DNA of 64,000 bases from Talinum fruticosum. Its lineage: Eukaryota; Streptophyta; Magnoliopsida; Caryophyllales; Talinaceae. The position numbers and the translations under genes were made by a program. Below, one piece after another: positions 11,892 to 23,900 of the stretch. Within the stretch, counting starts at the first letter, position 1. Every line of letters starts with the position of its first letter. The notes beneath the pieces were generated by a model that was given only the letters and a program-made list of their open reading frames with translations, was not told where the DNA came from and ran no database searches. Where the stretch lies: NCBI GenBank assembly GCA_021018815.1, contig JAITYX010000041.1, positions 4,278,001 through 4,342,000 on the forward strand, given 5' to 3'.

Positions 11892-14800
11892 TCATACATA
11901 GCACGGTAATTTCTCTACTATTCTTCTTCTCCCGTTAAATATGCTTGCATTTGTTGCATTCCAAAAGTAGTAAATTGTAGTTGAGACACATAACATAAAC
12001 AACATTCTCCGGCTCTTGTTTAATTGTTCATCCACTTGCAACATCCTTCCTGTTCTAGCAATTATAGCCTGCAGCCCCATCTTGGAGAGAATATTCCGAA
12101 CAGTTGTATGGCTAACTACACATCCGAAAAACAAGTGATCATGATTTTTAGGGTCATTGTGACATAATGGACATGCTTCTTCTATCTATATATTTCTAGC
12201 AAGCAATCTATTGTTTGTATTAAGTCTTCCCTGCACCATTAGCCATGAGCGAAGCTATGCCTAGGGATGTTAAATTTGCTCCAAATTAGCTGATCCCTTA
12301 GGCTCTTTTCTCGGCATAATTAGCCATTTATACCGTGAGGAAATAGTGTATTCTCCTATATTGTTGTATTTCCATTATGAGCTTTGGTATCTTGGGGAAA
12401 ATGTATCCCTTAATTTCAACAACTTCTTCCAAAACCATGTATCCCGGGCTTTTGCTTTGACTTGTCCATATGGTATCTAGTTTTATATACAGTTCATGGG
12501 TCCATTTTACCTATAGATACTCCTTGTCATCTGTTATAGCCCGGAGATGCTTAGCTATTGGAGCTTTGTTCCAATGTTTGCAATTCTTGATACCCAAACC
12601 ACCTGCATACTTAGGTCTACAAATAAGGTCCCATGCTACTAGTGGGGTTTTGTTAGAGTTAGGATCTTAAACCCACATGAAGGCCTATAGATCCTCTCAA
12701 TTTCTTTTATAACTCCACTGGTAAGATAAAAATGGAGGTCCAAGTATGTGTGTAAAGATAATAACACCGAGTTTATGAGTTGAACCCTTCCTACATATGA
12801 TAAATGTCTTATTCGCCAACACTTGAATCTAGATTTAATTATCTCAGTAAGCTTGTTGTAGTCCTTACTCCATCTCTTAGTTGTGAAAGGCAACCCTCGG
12901 TACCTAATGGGGAATTCCCCCAAAGTAAATCCAGTGATACTTAGAATAGCTTGCTTGTTTTCCTTTGAGACACCAGCTATAAAAAGCTTGAGATTTAGCG
13001 GGGTTAACATGTATCCATGAAGCCTCGGAAAATGAATTGAATCCTTCTATGAACATTGATAAAGTAGGAATGTGGGCTTTGCAGAACAACATAATGTCAC
13101 CAAGTAAACAGAGATTTACCAGTTTTAATGTTTTGCATAAGGGATGATATCCGAACTTGTTTTGCTTGAGATTTACGTAGCAAGGTTCTTGTGAGATACT
13201 CAGTGACAATCACAAATATTAAGGGAGAAATGAGGCCTCCTTGTCTTAGGCCCTTTTTTCCAATAAACCAGCCATGGTCAGTCCCATTAATATTTATTGT
13301 GAAACTACTAGTAGTGATCATTTCCATGATCCAATCAATGAATTTAGGGGGAAGTGTAGTGAATACAACAAGTCTCCAATAAACCTTCATGAGATAGTGT
13401 CATTTGTTTTTCTCAAATCTATTTTGAAAAGACATCTTGTAGAGACATGTTTTCTTTGGTAAAGCTTCACCAAGTCTTGGCATATCATCATATTGTGGGC
13501 AATCATTTTGTTCTCAACAAAAGCTGATTGGTTTTGATTCACGAGTAAAATAGGTCTCGACCTAGAGCAAATCAACTTAGAGATGCATTTATAAAGTGTA
13601 TTACAACAAGTAAATGGTCTATAATCAGCAACATTCCGTGGATTTGGTACCTTAGGAACAAGAGTAATTCTTGTTTCATTCCAAGAATATATCAACTTTC
13701 TAGTAGTAAAGAAGGACTACATAGCCTTGCATATATCATCCCCCACCACAAGTCCAGTTTTGTTTGAAGAAGTGTTGAACCCATTCGGGCTCGGGCTTTT
13801 GTGATTTGGAATCTCCATGATTGCTTGCTTGATCTCCTTTTTTGTAAAGGGCTTTATAAGTGCTTGATCTGTTGCTGTATTGATAAGCATGCTTCTATCC
13901 GTACGACCTCACGTTGTACGAGTCCTTGCTCGTTGTAGCATATTTTCCCAAAATTTCTCAAAATAACTCACAAAATGCTTAATAACTTGCTTATATTCCC
14001 ATGTCCATTCACCATTTTTCCGTAGGTATAAAGAGATTCTATTGTGCATTTGCTTATACTTTAGGCTCTCATAGAAGAACTTATCATTGGTATCATTTAG
14101 ATTGAGCCAATCTTCTTTGGTCTTTTGAATATAAAAGCTCACTAGCTTTTCCTCGCCACAAATGTAATTCAACGAGTTGCTGTTTCTCCAAGTCATACAA
14201 ATGGGGATCATAAGGATTGGCTTGTAGTTGAGGCAATAGTATCTCGAACCCTTTCTTTAGCTTTAGCATACTAGATATGAATATCCCAAAATCTATTTTT
14301 ATTCAACTGTCTAAGTGGCTTTTGCAAACTTATAAGTTTCCTTGTAACTCGCGAGCATTAGAAGGCCTCCGACCTTTTGTGTCCAGTTTTGCTCAACAAT
14401 TGTTTTGTATTGTGAATTAGTGACCCACATGTCAAAATATTTAAATGGCTTCGACCCTTCCTTCATCTCAAAAAACTTTATCAACCCTAGATTGTGATAT
14501 GAGGAATCATCAACCAAAAAGAGTTTCAATAGCTGGTAAGGTAGTAGACCATTCACTATTGATGAACACTTCGTCAATTTTGGAGAATATTCTAGCCCAC
14601 ATTTCCTACTTATTACTCCAAGTATACCGACAACCTTTCCAAGGCATGTCAAAGAGCCCTATGGCTTGAGTGCATTCCTGAAAATCATGGATATCTGCCA
14701 GAGTAACTATATTTCCACCTATTCTATCATCAAGTTGTAATGGGTGATTAAAATCCCCCAATGTAATCCATGGACCTTAAATGTTGTAGGCTATGTTTCT

Positions 14801-15174
14801 CAAGGTTAGCCACATATCAATGCTGTCATATTCTCTATTGAAACCATATGTAGCAGTTAGGTAAAACCCCTCATTGGAAAAGATGTGCTTCACCCAACAA
14901 TGAATTAGTCTGTGCATTAGTACTAAGGATCTCGGACATTAAAGGTGTTAGAAAGCCACATGATCCAGATTCTTCCTCTATTGTTGTCCGCATAATTCAC
15001 ATAATGTGTCCATTCTTGAAATTTTAATGCAAATTTCCCAGAGTTGGTATGTAAACCTTAGTCTCCATGAGGCAAAGTAAGCCTACCTTATTCTTGCAAC
15101 ATAAAGTCTTCACTGCTTCTGTGTTTATTTGGGCTATTGAAGCCTCTTATGTTCCAGGTTATGATATTATCCAT
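11892..15174 (-). pseudogene. LINE ORF2: endonuclease, reverse transcriptase, zf-RVT
   Basis: ORF2 starts MDNIITWNIRGFN, the usual opening of the apurinic-type endonuclease domain. It continues with LMETKV and PWITLGDFNHPLQLDD, which contains the GDFN motif. The reverse transcriptase follows (ITLVPKVPNPRNVADYRPF at about 13640; GLRQGGLISPLIFVIVTEYL at about 13230). Where the catalytic FADD box should be, near 13110, it reads CLLGDIMLF, so an essential Asp is lost. The tail has a zf-RVT zinc finger (CPLCHNDPKNHDHLFFGC, about 12115-12175). Many stops and frameshifts break the frame. The protein would nick DNA and copy LINE RNA at the target. Confidence 0.8.
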
Positions 15175-15399
15175 TAGGTGAATGGATAGCTTCTTGTGTT
15201 ACCTGCAAATTGCTCACCACTAGACAGTAATAGTTTTAGTTAAGATTTGGAAAGGGTTGTGCATTGGTGTCTGCGGCAATGGGGTAATTATTGTGTGGTT
15301 CATTACACCACATGTTATCTATCCTTCATTAGGTAGTTCGTTGGCTGGAGCTTTATCCTTGGGAATTGCAAGTTGATCTTGTTCGGATATCTGCGTTGT

Positions 15400-16332
15400 T
15401 GGTTTGGGTTTGGGTCTTCATTGCCAAACTTGCCTAGGTTTACATGTTTCTGTTTCATGACCATGCTTCTTACACTTTGAGCATTATACAAGTGCCCATT
15501 CAAACTTCACCATTTGCTTAATCATAATCCCATTCTCATTTGCAAAATGTATGTGCTTGTGGAAGAGTGTCTTTAAAAGGCACCTCAATTAGAACCCTTG
15601 CATAACCAACTCGGTTTTTCATTGTTGTATTTTCATATGCCATAATAAGATTGCCCAAGAGACTAGCAAGTTTACTCAATGTAGGAACACTCCAATATTT
15701 GATGCCTAGATCCGTGAATTGGACCTAAACCGAAATTTGGTGGATTTCCTCCTTTTGAAGTCCTTATGCCATGCCTTTACTATGAATGGTTTATTATCAA
15801 AGTGATAAATTTCATTTTGTATGACTTCATCCCTCATTACAATCGAATCAAATTGAACAAGCACAACTCCATTACTCATTATAACAACCACTGTCTATGG
15901 TGTATTCCTTCCAAATTCACCTAATGTAACCATTAAGTACCTGGGGGAAGCTCCCAACACATAGCAAGCAATAGCCGAATCCCAATATCGAATTTTTGTT
16001 TCTATATCCTCAGTCTCAATCAATGTAAACAGGATGTCATTTTCTTTTTGAGGTGCTATGTAACTCAATTTCTCACCCGCATTTCGTAATTTAGAGATAT
16101 CAAATAAATCCCAAATTGAAGGTTTCGGATTACTTATCTCTGTCTCATTCTTACTTGGCCGAGATGAGGTTGGAGATTTCTCCGAGTAGATCGTATTGAA
16201 GGGGGTCTCGCGATTCATTGTTTCATCGACAGTGGAGATGTTTGTCCGAAATTCGGAGTAACTATCTCTAGCGTAAATTTGAGGATTGTTTTGAGTTGGA
16301 TCTTGACTTTCTTGGCCTCCTCGCTTCGCCAT
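15400..16332 (-). pseudogene. LINE ORF1: DUF4283 domain plus CCHC knuckle
   Basis: Translation begins MAKRGGQESQDP. It runs through a Ser/Thr-rich N-terminus and a DUF4283-like domain (LGASPRYLMVTLGEFG, then, after an in-frame stop, VVVIMSNGVVLVQFDSIVMR and FIVKAWHKDF). It reaches a zinc knuckle near 15430-15480 (CSKCKKHGHETETC, CX2CX4HX4C). ORF1 is the RNA-binding partner of the LINE particle. At least one stop sits inside DUF4283 at about 15893, and others follow before the knuckle. The first ATG is used because nothing protein-like lies upstream in that frame. Confidence 0.75.
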
Positions 16333-16397
16333 TGTCGAGCACGGAGGAGGAGGAGGAGGAAGCTTAATTCTATTACGAGTGTGGCCTCTTTTTAACT

Positions 16398-17060
16398 CTC
16401 TTAATATAAAAATAAAATTATTTTTTATTTTAAAAATTCATCAAAATAAACAAACAATTATCACTAAAATTTAAAACTTCAACAAAAATAAAAAGGCCAA
16501 ATTATATCTAGAGAGGAAAAAATTAATAAAAAAACAAAGTAAAACTTCTCCAACTCTTTTTGATACATCAAAAAAATTTCATTACTGTAATTTAAAAATT
16601 CATCAAAATGAATGATAATTTCATCACTAAAATTTTAAAAAATCAACAAAAATTATAGAGACCAAATTATATATGGAGAGAAACAAAAATAAAATAAAAA
16701 GTAACTTAAAACTTCTTCAACATTTTTAATACATCAAAACTAAAAATATTATCTAAAATTTAAAATTCATCAAAATAAATAAATATTAATTACTAAATTT
16801 TAAAAAAAACATAATTAATTGAGCAAAAATTCTTTGTTAATTTGAAGCTATTGAAAATATGTAAAATTATCAAAATTAGAAATTCTTGAAAGTTATAATT
16901 TTAGATTTTAATCAAAAAATAAAAATATTCATCACTAAAATATAAAAATTTATCATTAATAGAGTGAAATTCAACGTTAATTTAAAGCTATTGAAGATAT
17001 TTGAAATCATCAAAATAAAAAATTCTTGAAAATTATAATTTTAGATTTCAATCAAATTGA
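16398..17060. repeat. AT-rich degenerate tandem repeat, right part
   Basis: Two to three diverged units repeat the order AAAATTCATCAAAAT, ATCACTAAAATTTAAA, CCAAATTATAT..GAGAG, AAAACTTCT(C/T)CAAC. They match the block at 11290-11700. A second sub-repeat (AAATTCTTGAAAATTATAAT and TTTAGATTT) occurs twice near 16880-17050. Confidence 0.55.
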
Positions 17061-17957
17061 AGCGAATATTAGAGGAAATTGAGTGTGAGTTCGAAAATAG
17101 TACAAATCAAAACAAATAGACTAAATCAATTTTTAGATTAAAAGAAATTCTATAGAAACAAATGCATATCAATTCTCATATCAAACTATACTTCCATATC
17201 AAAATATAACACAATTCAATTCAAACAGAAAAGAAAATAAAATATGAATTCACCTATATAAAATCTTCAATTATTATATTGTAATTTCGTTGCAAAATTT
17301 CAACCAGATTAAAATTGTGAAAACAACATATTCAAGTAAGTGAAGTACAAATTGAAGACACTAAAATGTTAATAAAAGTTGTGAGTGAATTAAAAAAAAA
17401 TCAAAGAAAATGAATAATAAGTGAAGAATAGATTGGAAGAAATCAATCAATCAATTAATGGATAGAAAATTTATCGCTCAATTGGGAGACACAGACAGAG
17501 AAAGAGAGAGGGGTGAAAGAACGAGATATAAAATAAAAAATAATTATCATATAAAATATTATTTAAATAGTTAAATATTCATACACAGTTTTTTAATGGG
17601 ACGTAAAAATTAGTAGAAAAGGAACATACTCCAAGGATTAGTGTCCAAGAATCGACCCAACTATAAAATTCTGGTTTCATAAAATATTCAAAATTCAACT
17701 CAACCGTTGTACATTACGGTCGTTGGAAGCACGACGGAGTCACTATCACTACCATACAAAATTCAAAGCAGAGAATTCTGCCCAGAACAGCTTTCATCAC
17801 TGACAATTTGAATAAAGAAATCCAATCAGATCTTCACTAGAAAGAATGACGTTGAATCAGTCCAATTCTATCAAGGGTTCTGTCACAACTGAGACAATTT
17901 TCCTGCATGAATGTCAACGCTGCGCTGAGAGAGAGGAGAGAGAAAACGGAGTCCCAG
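17061..17957 (+). promoter_or_regulatory. upstream region and probable 5' UTR of SCD1
   Basis: This AT-rich stretch changes to a more mixed composition after about 17700, where the 5' untranslated region probably starts. A GAGAGA-rich segment lies at 17488-17520. No single TATA box or start site can be picked with confidence. An in-frame ATG at 17907 would add 17 residues to SCD1, but these are not part of the conserved family start. Confidence 0.35.
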
Positions 17958-20900
17958 ATGGCTCCAATCTTCGAATACTTCGTTGTGTGTGGAATTGGGC
18001 CGGAAATTAGAACTTTGGATGGCAGTAATGGATTCTATGGCATGAATTTCAAGTATGAAGCTTCCCTCATTGACCAGTTTCCTCCTCCTGGGCATTCTCT
18101 GCGTTCTCCTTTGCCTCCTGAACTTCCTAGGGTTAGTCTCTTTCTTTTTTTTTTTTTTTTTGGCTGGTTTCTTATTCTAGGTTTTTCTTTGATTTGGTTT
18201 GGAAGTTATATCTTGATTGGTGTATGCATGGCTTTACAATGTTGGTTGCTTGAAATTTAGATAACGTGCTCAAGATTGGGTGACTAATATTGCTTAATTG
18301 GATTACTGATTAATGGGTGTTCATATGTAAGCTGCTAATCATATGAAGTCATTGAAACTCGTTTTTGGCCAATGAGTGGGTTGTTAAATTGGCACGAGGC
18401 TGAATTGACAGCCACTGCCATAGTTCAATTGAGTGTAACAGTCCCACATTTGGCCAGTGGATTGAACTGGCCTAAATTTGGATTTCCTTGGGCCGAGGAA
18501 ATCTACTACTTAGGATTTTCTTGCAACTGACGAGCTGGGGGTTGTCCTAGGAGGAAATAGTGGGACGGTTCTTTGGGTGTTCATAGTTGTTTATGAATTA
18601 GACTCGCTAAGTAGATGATGTTGTTTGTGGGAAAGAGATGAATGTTTCTTGGTGTAGTGCACATGTGAGCAGCGGATAAATGGAATCCTAATAATGAGCT
18701 TGAATGAGAGATGTCATTTGTGATGCCTTTCTGATGCATTTGCGGAAAATTTAATTGGTGTGCAAGGCAAGCCTATTTAAACAAATAAGCATCATTTTTT
18801 TTGGTGAGAAATAAATAAGCATCATCGTTGCAGCTATTAAAAAGTTCATCATCGTGCGAGTTTAGACGTTTTTTTGGGGGGGTGTGTTGACACCTTGGCG
18901 GCCAATCCCAGTTTTAACTCCAAGTGCTTCTCCTCCCATAAGAAATTACTTTCACCAGAATTTGATCCATAGGGGTGCCTTTGGTGCCAATAGGCAACTC
19001 CTCTTTATGAGCTTAGACAGTGAGTGCTGTTATTTTTGTCGTTGTGATTACAATGCTTTGGACATCTAATATGTCTGCACTCCACAATGAAAAGGTGCTA
19101 AATGTTGGCCAACGAAAATCTACAAGCCCATGAGATGTTGGTTGCATAGATGAGAATGTTGCAGTGGATGTTTGAGTATCCGAAGAAAGATAACATAAGA
19201 AATGAAGTGATCCTAAAATAAAATGTAGGAGCAGGACAGACCTTGGATAATGTGTGAGAAATGAGGCTTAGAAATTTAGGCTTGTTAGAAGATGACAGTT
19301 GGATGTCTTGATGACAAGGTTGGAAAGCATCATCATTATTAGGGAAAAATAGAAAAGGGGTAGGCCTGAAAACATGCAAGAGAGGTTAGAAAGGACTTGC
19401 CCGTTTTCAACCTCTTCAAGGCATGGTTCTCGGCAGAAAGTTATGGAAATTCAAGTTAATCCAACCAGTCCTGCCTAGGAGTCACATACCTATGTTTAGC
19501 TTCGTTTTACCTGCCTGAGCATGTTTTGACCTTTTGCATCCCATTTTCCCTACTACATTTACTAAATCCCCTTGTTAGTTAGCTTAATTGTGCTTCCCAT
19601 CTGTAGTTTTCATTGGCTTTAGTTATTTTTTTCTGTTTTCGAGGGTTTTTCTGGGGATATTCTCTCGTTTGTCAAGGGTAAATCGCTCACATCTGGATCT
19701 GGCTCTTAGACGGAGTCCACACTGACATAGCACAATTTGGTACAAAAGAAAAAAAGAATTCTTTGGTTGTTTCTTTACCCATTCATGATGATTCATAGCT
19801 GGATATTTGTACCTTGATTGTTTTGGGTAGCATTTTCTATAGCAAGTACTGTATATATATAGTAGGTATTTTTAGTTGTGCTAATCTATATAGGTGCTTC
19901 TACTAGTACGATTTCCCCTTCTGTGCACTCTATATATGTTGCATACCACAATTTTATCTTACTCCAAAAGGCTTACGTTGTGGATGGGCCTTGATCAAGG
20001 TAACCCAGTTGTTCTTGCCTTGTTAGCTAACTTTATCAGTTTAGTTGCATGTTTGTAACACATTAGCATGAAGTGATTCTTTTGGCATTGTGTTCAAGTT
20101 CAGATTGATACATGTAGGCTTACGCTTCTCTCTTACTGTACATGTCTGAGTAACCACTCTTGGTACCTGCAAGTGCAGTGTGTTCTTCCAGCTGGGGTTG
20201 AGTTCCATAATTCAGGCTTTCATGCTGATGATCCATCTAGTTATCCTCGGAGCTATCCCATTGTTTTAACGGGTAAACAGATTAATTTAGATGTTAATTT
20301 GTATTTATTGGTCGCTTAAATAATCATCCAGTTACTCTCTTCTGCTCTTGAATCTGAAGCATGTATGAATCTAGCCTTCTGTTTTCGAGTGTTCAAGCTA
20401 AAATACAAAAAATTTTCCTTGTCGGACCCAAAGACATCTAGTGCCTGTCACTCGAGAATATCTAGAATCTGCTGCTGTACCACTGTATTTCTTCTTATTG
20501 TCTTTCCTTTTGAGTTCCTATATGTACTTTGTTGTTGCAGAGGGTGATGGTTCTAAAATATATGTGAGCTGCATTGCTTTCTGGGATCCTGTTGACGAGG
20601 ATATTGCTGAAGCATATGATATACCGCCGAACTCATATGCTGGAAAGTGTATCTCCCTTGTTTCACGGGTTCCCAGTTTTTCCATACTTCGTGATGCGCT
20701 AGAGGAAATCTTTGATATTTGCTTTTCCAGAGGAAGTCGGTGAGTGAATGAACTTCACGATGTAGCCATGAAATTTAATTTGGATAGAATAACTTCTATT
20801 TTCTAATTGAAATAAGTGGAAAAGGACGCAAAGGAAAATCTTAAACAGCTGCCTCTCACTTTGATCTGTCTGAATTTGAAAGTAGATTTGCACATTTTGT

Positions 20901-23900
20901 CTAAATTGCTACAACCAGAAAATGCATAGTGAAAAAGTTGTAGACTTCCAGTGAACATTAGTTTATGGATTTTACTCATGCAGTTGTCTTAAATTTCAGC
21001 AAGCCCCTATGGGAGGTCATAGCAGCGACAGTGTCCAATGTTCCTCTGCCCACTCCAGGAGTCGATCGAGTCCTATTCACGATAGACAACTGTCTATTGT
21101 CCGCTGAGGCTCCTCTAGAATACGGGCTTCCTCATGCTGATGTATGAGTCTGTAACACTCTTCTCTATGTGTATTCCCTATATACTTGTGTGTGACCTGT
21201 TTATCTCCGTTATTCTTTTCCTGTTATTTTGCATCTGGAAATCATCCAATTTTTTGATGACTGTATGTTTGATCAATGCAGATCTCCTTTGAGCCATTGG
21301 TGCAATGCTTAGATGTTCATAACTTAATTATGCTTTTCACGGCAGTATTACTCGAAAGAAGGATCTTGGTTCTGTCAGACAAGTACGTATCTAACTATGA
21401 TTTCTGGTTTATAAGTCTACAGAAAACTACATTAAGATACATTTGGATTTGGTTGTTTCAACATTCAGCCTTATTGACACTGAATCACATTTCTTTGTGG
21501 AATGAAGCTTTTCTTCTGCCCCAAATGATTCTACGAACTTTGAGGAAGCTGTATGCTTTCTAACTCAAGTATTTGAGTGATTGTAAGTACCAGCTGAACT
21601 GGTTATTGTTAGTTCCCTTTAAATCCAGAATCTCTTTTGCAGTAGACAATTAGACTAAAAGTGGTCTCTTGCAAGCAGGTGGATAAGAGTGCTATGTTGA
21701 TGACTATAAGACAATTAGACAAATCTACTAACACAAGAAGACCACAGAATCTTTTTTTTTTCTAATTGAATACCACCACTAAATAAATAAGATGCTTTAA
21801 ACAATATCTTAAACAAATCTGCTGACACCGAGGAAATAATAAAAAAAGAGCCTAATTCACACAGCTAAATGCAGAAACTATTGGACTTAGGGCATTAATC
21901 TTTCTAATTGGTCTCATTCCTTGTCATCATTTACTTGCCTGTGTTGATTTCTGCATGTTTAGGTAGAGTCTCCTAAAGAAATTAGAAAAGAGTAAAAGAG
22001 CCAGGGCTGGGTTTTTGCTTGATATGAAAGATTCCCTCAGAGGATGTACTGAAAAGGAGGAGTTTCAATTCAGCAACCAGGTATTGAATGTAACTAGAGG
22101 ATGAGGAATTAGCTCACCACCTTCTAGTGCATTGCCCTTGGGCTTCATATCTTTGGCTTTTGTTGTGCTCTCTCGGGGCAGGGGGGTTGTCAGGTCCAAT
22201 TGAGGAACATCAAAGATGTTTTGGTGAGTTGGAAAAGAAGGATGAACAAGAGTGGAATTTTTGGTTTTGGATGATGTCCATGGCTATCTGGTGTAAGTAT
22301 TTGGAAGGAAAGCAAGCGACATTTTATCAGGACTTTAACTTTATTTTTTGAGAACTCTATGTAGGTAGGGTCATATGCCATATAATGAATGGTGTTTTTC
22401 CTTCTGCATTTTTTAATAGAATTGTTTTGGATTTTGTGGATAAGATTGCTCATGAGAGCATGAGGGTATAATGCTTTTTGTATTTGCCCATTTGTGCATG
22501 GGTGACATCCCCTTGATGTCATAATATAATTTTTGATAGAAGTTGGGCTGGAGTGAATAAATAACTAATTTAATGAATGAGAAGGTACTCATGCTCAATG
22601 TTACTCGCTATTTTATTTTCTTTTCTTTTAACGTGATTGTTACATTGCTTATTAAAAGGAAAAAAATTCATAGTGATTAGATTCTTATCATATGAGCTGT
22701 TTGCTATCTGTGGTGATAAGTTGAGAGAACATACAGACTTCTCTGTCTCCATTGCCTGAATTTTCATCCTGTTTTCTCATCAAAAACAAGTTGACATCCT
22801 GTGTGATGGATCTGTTAATGTTTTCAAAACTTTTCTCTCTTGTCGAACAGGTATTCACTTTTGACACTTGTATCAGAGGCCATATGTCATCTAATTTATC
22901 CATTTCAGTGGCAGGTAACTTTTGAAAAGCTTTGCCCTCCTCTTTAGAATTTTGTTTCTAGAGGTGCTACTAATGATTTGCTTGTGTATTAATGACAGAA
23001 CCAAGTCAAGACATGTACAATTTCTGAAATAAGTTCAAGATATTGAAAGAATGACAATTGACAAGAATTTTATTAATTTTAGAATAGGTAACACACAGAA
23101 ATTATATTTGATATGTAATAAAAACATCACCTCATGCCAAATCTCCCCATTACCCTGTATGATCAACCGTAGTCGTCTAAACTCTTTTGTCTTCATTACA
23201 ATAGTAGCATTATTGGTGACATCCTCTTTTGTCCCACTCATTTTCTCATTAAACTTACATTCCAGTTCTTCTGTCTTTGGTTTGTTCAATCTAGATCCTC
23301 TCCAGGGTGTCCCTCCACATCTTCAACTTGGTGTTGCCTTCTTCTCTAGGCTCATCAACCACGGCAGCATATGGAAAGATAACCTAATCCAAAAACCTTT
23401 CCTGATTTTGACCCGACCACTTTCAATTCAAACTCGAAATAACCTAATGCAGCTGAAGCTAACCTTTTCTTGGTATAACTGGTAATGATCCATATCTGAA
23501 TCGGCTTAACTCAAACCAAACTTTCTGATCCTCAATTGTGGTTATATCAACAAAAAAGTCAATGACTTACTCATTGTAAGCTCAATCCATCCAATCCAGA
23601 CCCCGAATCCTATGGATAGGAAATAACGTAAACCTGAAACAACCAAGCATGACTCATGTCAACCTCAACATAACATAAACTGACCCGGTTTGAATTAACA
23701 TGATGCAAAACCAGCATGACGAGTAAATTGCAATCTCCAATCAGGACTGTATCACCTTAAGACAATTTACAGCATTACACATCTTCTTGAACCATTGTCG
23801 CAGTTTCAGTCATAAGTCATAACTACTACCCATAACTATTATAAAGAGAAATTGGCTCATTGCAGATCGCTAGTGCAACCTAATATAAATAAGAAAATCA

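Larger units (their letters stand above)
11711..16387 (-). mobile_element. near full-length L1-type LINE with 10-bp target duplication
   Basis: A 4.7-kb non-LTR retrotransposon lies on the minus strand. CTTTTTAACT flanks it on both sides (11701-11710 and 16388-16397), and the low side begins with a T-rich tract that is the A-tail of the minus strand. The order ORF1 (16332 to about 15400) then ORF2 (15174 to about 11890) is the standard plant LINE layout. Joining the flanks restores a tandem-repeat unit matching its neighbour at 16500-16560, which supports the insertion boundaries. Stops, frameshifts and a ruined catalytic motif show it can no longer move by itself. Confidence 0.85.

Noticed and set aside
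17907..17957. In-frame upstream ATG that would extend SCD1 by 17 residues
   Set aside because: The added residues are Arg/Glu-rich and not conserved, while the ATG at 17958 matches the family start.
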